A stretch of 64,000 nt of DNA from Lytechinus pictus (GCF_037042905.1 NC_087253.1:21097001-21161000); one strand, 5' to 3'. Counted from the first letter of the stretch, positions 35,773 to 46,288 are shown. The notes: generated by a model from the sequence alone, not told the origin. Made by a program: numbers and translations.

Positions 35773-37123
35773 GTTAGTTACCTTTAGCTTCTTCTAGTTC
35801 TATTTCTCAATTTTCCTTCTACATTTCGGCCCACTTTTCTGATATTCGGGATTTTTATCACTGATTGATAAAGTTTTTTTCTTATTCAAGTATAATTTTG
35901 ATCCAGGCCTAGCTCGTCGGAATAACATTTTGTTTTGACACATTATAAATTATATTTCTAATTCTAGTCTAATTGAGACTGAAGATGAAGAAAAACATTG
36001 TCTAACAACATTACTGCAAGTGCAAATCAATTAAAATCAATCGAACATTGCAGTCATTATTTTTAATGTTTCAATCTTGTATTTCATTTTTACATGAAGT
36101 TCTGATCAAGTGTGGCAGACACAATTCTGGATTTTGGGTAATTATTCTTGGCCCAATACTTTGGGGGAGGGGGCAGTGGGGGCTCATTTCAAATTGCCCC
36201 TCCCACATTCAATGCTGCATGTAGAAATAATTGTATTTCTACAGAAACGTACACAGTGAAAAAATAAGCTGGGTTCCTTGCAATTTTCTCTTCCCAAATT
36301 ATTTTCTTCATTGTGTTTTTGTTTTTTGAATGGTGATTCTGTTTTGGGGTTTTGTTTTAACAATTGCAGGATTCTTAGAGGCAGACCCCCCCCCCCCCCA
36401 GAGTCTTTTTAGAGCATATTCTCTTTCTTCCCCCTTCTTTGGCAATCTTCACACAACTCCCCAAAACCTCAACAAATTGTCTAGCTCTGTCTTTAGTAAT
36501 TTCAACTGAGATCAGCGATCTCCGGCCTTAGCGGAGGAAGGATACAAGAGAGAGAGATAGCAGGGGGCTTTGGGGTAAAAATGTGTTTGCCCCCACAATT
36601 TCCTGACAGCCCCCAATCCCCCAATGTTACCTTCTTTATGGTGCCCCTATTCCTGACGCCATTAAAATGTTTTTCTACTATATAAGCTGTTCATTTGTTT
36701 GAATTACTGTCTGTATTTTGCTTTCAGGGACAAACAAAGGTCAATTTTTCTGATAAAAACAGTTTCAATATCCCTTTTTAGATTGATGTACCGGTACATG
36801 TAGTTCTTGTATCTGTTTATTTTGTTTTACCTTGAGATAATGCATCTACATGTAGCAGGTATTCAATATTATGAATCTCATTAGGGAAGATGAGCATGCA
36901 TTTCATGTAGAGTGTTTTAAGTGATTTACATTGACTAATGTACTGTGAACCAGTCCTTCCAATTCAATATATATTAATTTCATTATCGGTTAAAAGTAAT
37001 CAGCTGCAAAGATTTTGTGTAGAATATGATTTATTATATTGTTTTTAATGTGTTATATGTTGGCAGTGGCGTACCTAGGATTTTCCACAGGGGGGGCAAA
37101 ATCGGCCACCAAAAAATTTGACA

Positions 37124-37154
<31 letters not shown>

Positions 37155-40100
37155 GGTCTTCAATAAAAAAATTTAGGTTTTTGTACCAGAAAAAAATTTG
37201 ACAAGCAAAAAAAAAAAAAAAAAAAAAAAAAAGTCTTCAGGTTCTTCAGGGGGGGCATTAAAGGTATTCAAGTTCGTCAGGGGGGGGCAAAAAAGGTCTT
37301 TTAAGCTCGTCAGGGGGGGCAGGTATATGTCTTTTGTATGGGTTGTGGCTCGTCAGGGGGTGCAGAGTGCCCCCTCTGCCCCCTAGTCTTCATCTTATTC
37401 TTAGAATAATTAATCTTAGAATTGATCCTATAATATCACTGGCACTACAATATGCTTGGCATGTGAATACCACATCTGTGTGTGTTTGGTGGCAGTGTGC
37501 ATGGATCCCCTGTATCTGGCTCCATGAATAATACGCAATCTCATGTTAAAAATAAATACCAGTAGTGATAACGATCTCAAAATGAGCTTGAAGAGAATCC
37601 TATGAAATTACCACCTAAGTGTTTGTATACGTGTATAAATTAAAAGTATGTGCCAAATATCTCTGGAAGAAAATGCGTAATTGCTGAGAAATAAGCACGG
37701 AATTCCATCAAATGTCAGGTATTTTTCGAAGCAATATTAAACACTGTCCCACATATGCTTTTCTGTGTAAGTGATCATCAGAATTATCAATTTTGACCTA
37801 AGATTTCATGATTTTACAAAGATAAGTTTACATCAATGTACAAGAAATAGATGTATGATAATGTTTTGACAATTAACCTTGATTTAAAGGACTTTCTCAT
37901 GAAAAAATTGTTTTCTGCAACTACTGGTTTCTACCTTTAATTTTAGGCAACAAGAAAACTGCTGAATTAATCCAGTCCGAGACTCCAGATGCTGAGATTC
38001 ATCTCTACACAGTGGATGTCACAGATATAGAACTTATCAAAACATCTGCTTTAAGGTAAGTAAGTACCGGGGGGGAGGGCGGGTCAGATGGTGGATGTGT
38101 CATGGTCTAGTGGCTCCGACACTTGTAGACCTTTCAATCAGATGGTCGTTGGTTCAAATCCCAGCCATTGCATTTCCTCAAACAAGAAATTATCAAGATT
38201 GTGCTGCACTTAACCTGGGTGAGGTGAATGGGTACCCAGCAGGGTCTTTTTATAAGTCATAGGTACTAGTATGTTAATTCTGGTCACTCCCAGGGGAGGG
38301 GGGTATTATGAAACCCCCTTAAAATTTGCACAATGGTAGAGAATGAAATATTTTCAATTTTTAGTAAATCTTCAGTAAATTTCACTAAATTCATATATTT
38401 TATTTTAAATAAAGCAATTATGCCAATTTAATTCATAAAATCATACTGTTTGCTTTAATTCTCAAAATCAAGCTCATAGAATGCCCATCTTTGTGTGTGT
38501 GTATTTGAGTTTTGTCAGACGTGTATCAATCAGATATGATTATTTACGTCTGGGACCGACCTTCAACGTCACCATCCGAAAGACGTGACCAGGGCTCGAA
38601 CCTCTGCATCAATTTGTAACTTCCCCACATAGCTTGGATTACAGGCGCACGCCACAACGCCCATCTTTGGTGTGTACTCTATGTTATTTATAGCATTCCA
38701 AAGAATTGTTAATGAAAAAAAATCTGGTACCAAAATTGATTTCTTATGTATTTTAGTGTTTTTAATGTCATATCAATTGTTTTTTGTTCTTTTTTTCTCT
38801 TTTGTGTGGACAAAATTTGTTGGTGACATTATTTTGACTACAAATAGCATCAAATTAAATTACTGTAGTCATAAAAATAATCACACGTTTATGAATTTTG
38901 GTAGAAAACACATAATCTTGTATTGACTTTGTACATGTAATCACATTTTTGAGCAACTTGGTCTGACTTGCATTTGCATAATGTTCCGTTATATCGCAAC
39001 TGCGCACCTGGTTGTTGCAAATTTGGTCTCCAAAGTTGCGTGGTACAGAATTCAGCGGATGGCGCTGTCATAAATTATGTGCGTCAGATTTATTGCAAAA
39101 AATGTTGAGGCCCTCCCCCCTCTCGGGAATAGAGCCCTGGTTAATCTTTTTTTCTTTTTTTATGAACCGCAGGGTCAGGAGTGAAATAGGAGACGTTCAC
39201 ATGCTAATCAACAATGCTGGAGTATTGGTTGGAGAGTCTTTACTAGAGCTCAGGAATGATGACATCAGACGAACCATTGAAATCAACCTTCTATCTGTGT
39301 TCTGGGTAATTAGCATTTTTTTTACCATTAACCCATTGCGTGCTGGAATCGGGTGACCCCTGTACAAAGCCTATGGTAATCACAGAATTCAGTAGTTGAT
39401 GAGTTAAATAGGAACCTTTTTTCTTCTCTTGTGCATTTAATGAAAATCAATAATGCAACATTCATATAGCAATTAATATTAAAGGAGAATGAAACCCTTG
39501 AAACCAGCTAAATCCATATCAAAGAAAAAAATCAAAGAAACATATTGTTGAAAGTTTGAGGAAGATTGAATGAATAATAAGAAAGTTATGAGCATTTGAA
39601 TGTCGAGATCACTAATGCCATGTAGATCCTCCCATTGGCAATGCGACCAAGATCTGTGATGTCACACACGTACAACTCCCTCATTACTTTAGTACTTATT
39701 TCACTTATATTCTCACTTTTATAGAGTCTATCACAAGGTGATGTGTTCTCTTTATGAGAGGACAAGTACAGAGGTTTCACAACATTATATAATTGATGAA
39801 TCGTTTGTCATATGATTAGAATGAGCAAAAAGAGATGTTTTGGGGTATATTTTCAGTGTCCAAAAGGGGAGAGTTGTTCATCTGTGACATCATAGATCTT
39901 GGTCGCATTGCCAATGAGAGGATCTCCATAGCATTAGTGATCTCGACATTCAAATGCTCATAACTCTTCTAGTCCTATTTTACTCAAACTTTGGTTGATC
40001 TTATTCTTTGATTTTTCTGCTTTCACAAAAGCTAACTTGCTCCAAGAGTTTCATTCTCCTTTAAAATTCTAAGCGCTGCATACTATTACCCCGGCTTTAC

Positions 40101-43067
40101 AACGAATACCCTGATTGGAAGCTCAATCATTCAGGGAAATACTCCTACATGTACTGGATACTCATTTGGTAAATTGCCAATTCGTCCACTGCCAACTCGT
40201 CCACTCACCACATGGTCTACCTTCATTTAGTCTAATGCAATTCCATCCATCAACATTTCGTCTAACAACCATTTGGTCCAATTACCATTTGGTCCAATCA
40301 TCACATCGTCTAATCACCATTTCGTCTAATAACCAGTCGGTCTAATACCCGTTTTCTTTTCATTCATTTTGCACAAATAACACTTAGTTTAATTAGACCA
40401 AATGGTATATGGAATAAATGGCAATTGGACCAACTGGTTATAAGATGAAATGGTGATTGAACGAATTGGCAATTAGACCACGGAGATATTGGACGAAGTG
40501 ATGGTAGACCAAATGGTAGTAGGCAAGTTGGCAATGGGATGAATTGGCATTAGACAATTTGGAAATACATCACTCATTTATTACGCCTGGGTGGAGAGTG
40601 GCAAATGTAGATAAACGCTTTGCCAAAGGACGTGAGTGCTGCAATGGGATTCAAACCCCTTACCTTGTGGTTCAAATTGCAGATTTTTTTTTAGGGGTAA
40701 TATCTTAAAATGTATGCATACACATGCAGCCCATGGACTTTAAGGGGAAGTGACAAAAAGTTTATTGTAAAAATAGCAACAACAAAAAAAGATAAAAAGA
40801 TATTGGTGAAGGTTTGAGGAAAATCCATCAAAGATTAAAAAAGTTCTTGTAAGTTTATTATTTTTTTCATTTATGATGTCATATGTGAGCAGCTTTCCAT
40901 GTATTGTGAATTTAAAAAATGAATGCAATGTCATTTTCTCAAGAAGTTTTAAATGGATTTTATTGTACCTTCAGTACACCAATAGACCAATCATTTATCA
41001 CCTGCTGAATGAAAATATTGTTGTAGTCATCATGAACCATAAAAGGTGAAATTTATGTATTTTATATTACGTGACATATTTGGCTGCTGCTCTTATATGA
41101 CATCACAAAACAAAAACTTAACATTCTAATAAATTTCTTAATCTTCTTTGGATTTTTCTCAAAACTTCAGCAAAATATTTTTTTCTAGTATTTTTACAAC
41201 AAACATTTTGTCAGGGTGAACTTCGCCTTTAATGAAAAGATTGTGAATTAATCCAAGGCTATGGACTTTGATGCCTTGTTGACTTGCCTTGGCACCTCTC
41301 TCATTGGTCTTGTGGTCTAGTGGTTATGACTCTCCTCTGTCAATCTGAGGGATAGGGGTTCAATTCCAAGTCACAATTTGTTTTCCTTCAGCAAGAAATT
41401 TAGCCACATTGTGCTGCACTCATCCCAAGTGAGGTGAATGGGTACCTGGTAGGAATTTATTCCTTGAAACACAGAGAGCGTAACAGCTGCTCTGCTGAAG
41501 CCAGGGTAATTATGCTGCCATGACTATATAGTGCTTAATAGAGACTTCCAATAAAGGAAGTGTTAATCGCTATATAACTATAAGCAAGTATAATTATTAT
41601 CATTATCATTATTGGAAAATTGTTATGCCCTTCTTTCACTTTTTAACATTTCCTGTGTAACATAGAAATGTACCCTACAGAAAGATGGACTTGCCCTAAA
41701 AAATTTCATATCAAGGCTGTGAATGATAACCAGTACCTTTTCATAATAAGTGTGCCTTATTGCTTTTCTTTCCCAGACACTACGCGCATTCTTGCCAGGG
41801 ATGCTGGAGTCCAATTCTGGCCACATCGTGACGACCTGCTCAGCGGGTGGTCAGAACGCGATGCATCGGCTCACTGATTACTGCGCCTCTAAGTTTGGCA
41901 TCTTTGGTCTCGACGAGGCGTTAGAATCGGAGCTGAGGGACGTCTATCACAAGACCGGTATCAAGCAGACCCTCATTTGTCCTCACTTCCTGGATACCGG
42001 GATGATACATTCCATCGCTGCAAGGTAAGGAGCTTGTTTCACTGGTATTGAGTGATATTAAATAATGGAAGAGACAGAAGTAGAAAAAACAACAAAAGCA
42101 TTGCCCACTAGTTGAGATCTGGGGCCCATAACACAAAGGTTGGCAATAAATCGTACGCTTGATTTTCATGATTGATTGTGTATTGTAGTCAATGGAATCA
42201 ATCATAGAAAAGTGTTTCTACGATCATTGCTAAGCTTTGTTATGGGCCCCTGGTGTTGGTGCTGTAGGTAGCATATAGTAATTAGACCCAATACACAGGT
42301 GATGTCAAAACAACTGATAATAGTAATTAATACAATCATTTTTGTCTTTTCTTTCAGGGGGATTGCAATGAATAAAACAGACGAGGCAGCAGATTATATC
42401 TTTGATGGAATCCTGAGGCAAAAACGTTATATCTACTTCCCAAGAATATTCTCATTAGCACCTACATTGAAAGAGTAAGTTAATATTTTGTATATGGGTA
42501 TGATTAGAATATTCACATGAGCACCAACAGTCAAAGAGTAAGTTTATATATATGGGTATGATACGGATATTCACATTGGAAACAACAGTAAAAGTAAGTT
42601 TATATTTTCTTATAAGGGGTATGATTAGTATACTCATACTAGCACCAACTGTCAAAGTGTTATATGGGCATGATTAGAATATTCACATTAGCACCAACAG
42701 TCACTGAGTAAGTTTATATTTTGTTATATGGGTATGATTAGAATATTCACATTAGCACCAACAGTTCAAGAATAAGTTTAAATTATGTTATATGGCTATG
42801 ATTAGAATATTTACATTAGAACTAACAGTGAAAGAGTAAGTTTATATTTTGTTATATGGCTATGATAAAAATATTCACATCATCATAATACCACCTACTA
42901 AGAAGTAGATCTACTGCTTGTAGACATAGTGAATATAAGCTATGGATTTATGTATCTTCTGTTTCAATGTTCGTAGGTTACTTCCCCATGAAGGCCGGCT
43001 TGCACTTCTAGACTTCATTCAGACTAAGATTCCTTCACAGAGTGTGAACAGACCCCATTACGATTGA
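35556..43067 (+). CDS. Short-chain dehydrogenase/reductase of the SDR16C type (RDH10 / 17-beta-HSD11-like), 6 exons
   Basis: Six exons join in frame into 304 residues: 35556-35772, 37947-38055, 39173-39305, 41777-42024, 42358-42474, 42977-43067. All introns are GT-AG. A hydrophobic N-terminal anchor (residues ~5-28) suggests the cytosolic face of ER or lipid-droplet membranes. The cofactor loop is TGSGSGLG (43-50), and Asp68 in LALWDIS suggests NAD(H) preference. NNAG is at 122-125. The catalytic Ser175, Tyr188 and Lys192 (YCASK) are intact. The SDR16C family oxidises or reduces retinoids and hydroxysteroids. RDH10, RDHE2 and HSD17B11/13 cannot be told apart here. Oddities: intron 5 is filled with copies of the exon 5 donor junction, and the terminal exon is partly duplicated after the stop. 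Confidence 0.92.
37064..37390. repeat. hAT-like element, left end and G-rich body (intron 1)
   Basis: The left end CAGTGGCGTACCTAGG is followed by two A-runs and repeated CGTCAGGGGGGGCA units. No matching right TIR was recognised. Confidence 0.6.
37547..37945 (+). repeat. Dispersed repeat that runs into the exon 2 acceptor of the SDR gene
   Basis: Blocks such as AACGATCTCAAAATGA, TAATTGCTGAGAAATAAGCA and CTTTCTCA...TGCAACTAC match 63066-63455 in the same order. The match ends about 20 bases before the acceptor AG at 37945-37946. Confidence 0.75.
37947..38055 (+). CDS. SDR gene exon 2
   Basis: It encodes NKKTAELIQSETPDAEIHLY and TVDVTD. Acceptor TTTAATTTTAG, donor GTAAGT. Confidence 0.92.
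38098..38275 (+). mobile_element. tRNA-derived SINE (SURF1-like), truncated, intron 2
   Basis: A box ATGGTCTAGTGG, B box GGTTCAAATCCC and the body TGTGCTGCACTTAACCTGGG then GGTGAATGGGTACCCAGC match the copy at 41305-41615. The 3' part is missing. Confidence 0.75.
38494..38658 (-). mobile_element. 7SL-like SINE, full-length copy with perfect 11-bp target duplication (intron 2)
   Basis: Read on the minus strand it starts GTTGTGGCGTGCGCCTG then TAATCCAAGCTATG, has a B-box-like GGTTCGAGCCC, and ends in a short CA run. It is flanked by GCCCATCTTTG at 38483-38493 and 38659-38669. The 5' ~35 bases resemble the 5' end of animal 7SL RNA; the 3' ~80 bases do not. Confidence 0.8.
39173..39305 (+). CDS. 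SDR gene exon 3
   Basis: It encodes VRSEIGDVHMLINNAGVLVG through IEINLLSVFW. Acceptor ACCGCAG, donor GTAATT (weaker than its neighbours). Confidence 0.93.
39479..40064. mobile_element. TTAA-bounded fold-back MITE (family 1), intron 3
   Basis: It opens TTAAAGGAGAATGAAACCC and closes GTTTCATTCTCCTTTAA. The two halves are long inverse copies of each other (GGCAATGCGACC occurs in both senses). It is close to the inverse of the element at 45024-45615. Confidence 0.9.
40165..40575. repeat. Fold-back array of ACCATTTGGTCYAAT units, copy 2 (intron 3)
   Basis: Tandem TTTGGTCCAATTACCA-type units are followed by their reverse complements (GGACCAACTGGTTATAAGA and similar). The pivot is near 40375. Confidence 0.8.
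40576..40690 (-). repeat. tRNA-derived SINE fragment of another type
   Basis: On the minus strand a B-box-like GGGGTTTGAATCCCA follows an ACAAGGTAAG segment. The body differs from the SURF1-like copies. Confidence 0.4.
40740..41232. mobile_element. TTAA-bounded fold-back MITE (family 3), intron 3
   Basis: TTAAGGGGAAGTGACAAAAA at the left is mirrored by TTTTGTCAGGGTGAACTTCG then CCTTTAA at the right. Inner arms (TTGAGGAAAATCCATCAAAG and its inverse) also pair. A shorter copy is at 50122-50398. Confidence 0.85.
41305..41615 (+). mobile_element. tRNA-derived SINE (SURF1-like), near full length, intron 3
   Basis: A box GTGGTCTAGTGG, B box GGTTCAATTCC, body TGTGCTGCACTCATCCCA then GGTGAATGGGTACC, a GAAGCCAGGGTAATTATG segment, and a 3' tail CTATATAACTATAAGC followed by TTATC repeats. 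The tail resembles the 3' end of the local LINE fragments, which suggests the LINE partner. Confidence 0.8.
41777..42024 (+). CDS. SDR gene exon 4: catalytic Ser-Tyr-Lys
   Basis: It encodes GHIVTTCSAGGQ and TDYCASKFGIFGLDEAL and continues to CPHFLDTGM. Acceptor CTTTCCCAG, donor GTAAGG. Confidence 0.95.
42120..42252. repeat. Fold-back MITE with GGGGCCCATAACACAAAG ends (intron 4)
   Basis: GGGGCCCATAACACAAAGG at the left is mirrored by CTTTGTTATGGGCCCC at the right, with further pairing of GATTGATTG/CAATCAAT inside. Confidence 0.8.
42358..42474 (+). CDS. SDR gene exon 5
   Basis: It encodes GIAMNKTDEAADYIFDGIL and YFPRIFSLAPTLK plus two bases. Acceptor TTTCTTTCAG. The donor GTAAGT at 42475 is the first of a series of similar donors. 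Confidence 0.93.
42443..42885 (+). repeat. Minisatellite made of copies of the exon 5 end and its splice donor
   Basis: Starting with exon 5 itself, a ~62-base unit is repeated about seven more times. Each unit has AGAATATTCACATTAGCACC, ACAGTCAAAGA and GTAAGTTTATATTTTG, then ATATGGGTATGATT. The exon-like part keeps the frame (RIFTLAPTVKE against RIFSLAPTLKE in the true exon). At least four intronic copies keep GTAAGT (near 42539, 42595, 42710 and 42837); one has ATAAGT and one has lost it. Confidence 0.93.
42977..43067 (+). CDS. SDR gene exon 6 (C-terminus)
   Basis: It encodes LLPHEGRLALLDFIQTKIP and ends SVNRPHYD at the TGA of 43065-43067. Acceptor GTTCGTAG. Confidence 0.92.
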
Positions 43068-43091
43068 CTTTCAACATGGTAATACCAGGGT

Positions 43092-43190
43092 GACTTCTTG
43101 CACTTCTAGACTTCATTCAAACTAAAATTCCTTCAGAGTGTGAACAGACTCCATGAAGATTGACTGTTCACATTATATTGCCAGGGTGCT
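43092..43190 (+). repeat. Partial duplicate of the terminal exon in the 3' untranslated region
   Basis: CTTGCACTTCTAGACTTCAT then TCCTTCAGAGTGTGAACAGA, and a GATTGACT...CCAGGGTG segment, repeat 43008-43092 in the same order with about a dozen differences. It lies after the stop codon and is not translated in the annotated frame. Confidence 0.85.
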
Positions 43191-43204
43191 AAATTATTTT
43201 TCCT

Positions 43205-43465
43205 TCAAAATTTTCATCCTTATGTAAAAAAGGGGTTTATTCCATCAACATCCTTTAAGGGCAATCTAAAATTGCATTTGTTCACCAGCAGGTACTAGGT
43301 TTTCAGACAGACATTTTCCTCATTTGTACTATACACTTTCTTGTACTTCTCTTAGTTCTCTTTATTCATATGTTTGCTCTCTTCTAAGCGCCTTGAGCAT
43401 TGAATCAAAACGGAAAAGATGCTATATAAATCATATGTATTATTATTATTATTATTATCAAACAC
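43205..43465 (+). mobile_element. LINE 3' end fragment
   Basis: The frame IPSTSFKGNLKLHLFTSRY followed by a stop matches the C-terminus seen in the other LINE copies (SFKxxLKTYLF). It is followed by GCGCCTTGAGCATTG, GATGCTATATAAATC and ATT repeats, the usual 3' tail. Confidence 0.65.
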
Positions 43466-44395
43466 TACACATCATGAATATTCATGAACACAAATTGTGA
43501 AGCTATAAAGCAACTCATCAGCTGAGTCATTAGGCTTGCAATGGCAAGGTTTGGGGTTCATGTCCAAGTATGGGTATTTAATTTGCAGATTTTCTCTTTT
43601 TGTTTTATTTAGGCCAAACTTTTGAAAATACAGTTGTGCTCAAAATTTAGTGAACCCCCCACAAAACCCACTCCTTTATGCTGAGTGATGTAAACAACAT
43701 CATTACAGTGTTCTGTGAGCCCATAGAATCAAACTGGCATAAATAAAACAAAAAGAGAAAAGCTACAAATCATATACCAATACTTGGATATGAATCCAAA
43801 CCCTTGCCATCGTAAGACTCAATTTAATATTTTATCACCTGAAATCACAATCAATTATCTAAAACATGGCAGAACTTGAAGACTCTAAAATATGTTCACT
43901 CTCGAGTGGGGTTCACTAACTTTTGAGCACCACTGTACAAGTTCAAGATTCGCAACCTGAATCAAAACTTTGAGGTTATCTGTGTTAGGGAAAGAATAAG
44001 GGACAAACAAGTTGTAGGAGAAACAATCTCACCGCCAGGATGACTTGTTAGAATTCTAACAGCATTGACTTTCCTTTTGAACGAAATGATAACCAGTACT
44101 ACTGATTACCATCGTGGTGTGATATGAATGTATATTTATGAATGTTGCAAGAAACTTGGGAACAGCTGCAAATCTGTTTTGGGTCTCTAAATCAATCATA
44201 AGTCTTACAATTTGATGGGCCATCTATCAGTTGCAGCGGACAGGCCAAATTTGTGACTGTGGGGGTCACCATCGTGTGCAGGCGCAGGCAGCGCACGGTA
44301 TTAGTGTACTGTAATGCGACTGAAGCTTCAGAAATGAAAACCATATAGCAAAAGCAGTGGAAGAATTCACCGAAAACGGTCTAAATTTGATAAGC
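43466..44395. other. Intergenic DNA, no gene seen
   Basis: An inverted pair around CTTGCAATGGCAAGG and CTTGCCATCGTAAG (about 43536-43815) brackets GTGAACCCC/GGGGTTCAC. It is probably another decayed fold-back element. Confidence 0.4.
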
Positions 44396-44559
44396 AAATA
44401 ATGAATGTTTATGAGTGCAATGGACAGAATACTTCATGAGGTGAAAGATGAAAAGATCAATTCAACGAGGCGTAGCCTCTTTGAATGGATCATTCATTTC
44501 ATCTTTCACCAAATGAAGTATTCTGTCCATTGCACGAATGAAGGAACATTCATTATTTT
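44396..44559. mobile_element. Fold-back MITE with ~58-bp arms
   Basis: AATGAATGTTTATGAGTGCA and GGACAGAATACTTCATGA are mirrored by TGAAGTATTCTGTCC and TGCACGAATGAAGGAACATT. The turn lies at AACGAGGCGTAGCCTC. Confidence 0.8.
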
Positions 44560-45023
44560 GTTTATATGACACTTAAAAACTAGATTAGTTTTCATAGGAA
44601 ATTTATCAGTTTCGATGCAAAATATGATCATGCAGTGCGAGCTCGGTCTGTTGATTGTCGCGTACAATACACGCATCGCGTGTAATGGACAAAATCGTAT
44701 GGATCCAAATTTGCACGATGAATGGATCCTAAATTGCACGGTCGATGACGTCATTGTAAAATGGTCCGAATGATTAATATCAAACAACAAATCAAATGCG
44801 AAGGATCTATCTAGGTGTCATATAATATGCGATCAAACTTCTCTCCCACCTCCTGGACCATACATGTAGGAAACAGCATGCAAGCCGGCCGATCTGCATT
44901 GGCCAGTGCTGAATAATCGCATGCACATGCACTGGCAGCAGATGTTCAGTTCAGTTTGGTTTATTGTTCATATCTCACAAAATATCAAATACAATGTAAC
45001 GTCCATCAATAGACAGTAAATCA
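44560..45023. other. Intergenic DNA, no gene seen
   Basis: No recognised element or coding segment. Confidence 0.4.
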
Positions 45024-45615
45024 TTAAAGGAGAATGAAACTCATGGAGCAAGTTAGCTTTTGTGAAAGCAGAAAAATCAAAGAATAAGATCAACAAAAGT
45101 TTGAGTAAAATAGGACTAGCAATAGAAGAGTTATGAGCATTTGAATGTCGAGATCACTAATGCTATAGAGATCCTCCCATTGGCAATGCGACCAAGATCT
45201 ATGATGTCACTGATGAACGACTCTCCCCTTTTGGACACTGAAAATATACCCCAAAACATCTCTTTTTGCTCATTCTAATCATATGACAAACGATTCATCA
45301 ATGATATAATGTTGTGAAACCTCTGTACTTGTCCTCTCATAAAGAGAACACCTCACCTTGTGATAGACTCTATAAAAGTGAGAATATAAGTGAAATAAGT
45401 ACTAAAGTAATGAGGGAGTTGTACGTGTGTGACATCACAGATCTTGGTCGCATTGCCAATAGGAGGATCTACATGGCATTAGTGATCTCAATATTCAAAT
45501 GCTTATAACTTTCTTATTATTCATTCAATCTTCCTCAAACTTTCAACAATATGTTTCTTTGATTTTTCTCTTTGATATGGATTCAGCTGGTTTCAAGGGT
45601 TTCATTCTCCTTTAA
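45024..45615. mobile_element. TTAA-bounded fold-back MITE (family 1), inverse of the intron 3 copy
   Basis: It opens TTAAAGGAGAATGAAACTC and closes GTTTCATTCTCCTTTAA. Aligned in reverse to 39479-40064 it is nearly identical over most of its length. For instance, the same 64-codon accidental frame occurs in both with four visible differences. Confidence 0.9.
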
Positions 45616-46288
45616 TGATAAAATGATACAATACATCACCATTATTCATAATAAATAAGACAAATGTTATACAATGGAACATTCAGATTGGAGACAGATA
45701 TATCAATAAGATGAGGGTATAAAGGGCAAACTATTAAAAAGCAGAGCTTGTAATTTATAGTTTCCCTAATAATAAAATTATAAGTACTTGTCAACTTGTT
45801 AAACGAGAGAAAGAAGAAGTAGAAGAAAAAAAAAACAGAGGAAGGTGGACTGACAATAGTTAAGAGGAACACTAGGGAGCCGTGGAATTGTCATCTAGAT
45901 ATTTGTTAGAAATATAAGTTTTCAATTTACCTTTAAAAGTATATATAGAATTGCAATCTTTAAAGTCGGTTAGTAGATCATTCCAAAATAATGGACCTGT
46001 GACAAAAATAGTTTTATGTGAAAGCTGTACTTTTTCCCATGAGGCATTTCAAATTTCAGCCTGTACGCTGCAACCAATGGATGGCGCACTGTATTGTGAA
46101 TCCACCGAATTAATTGCAGTTTGAAGATAATTGCTTGTATGCTTCTTGCAATAAGGAATGTAACTGATTTTCTACAGCTAAAACTAATCTATCAATTGCA
46201 GATAATTTCTTGCCACTTCCCCTTGAAAGTATCTTTGAAGTTGATATAATTTGCATTGCTTGTGTTGTGACTTGTAATGTGTTATGGT
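45616..46288. other. Intergenic DNA, no gene seen
   Basis: AT-rich DNA. The stretch 45890-46170 (TTTTCAATTTACCTTTAAAAG, GATCATTCCAAAATAATGG) might be a decayed minus-strand LINE C-terminus, but I could not establish a frame. Confidence 0.3.

Noticed and set aside
39586-39780. A 64-codon frame that is nearly identical to one at 45314-45508
   Set aside because: Similarity between the two suggested a gene family, but both lie inside copies of the same TTAA fold-back element and reflect its DNA, not protein selection.
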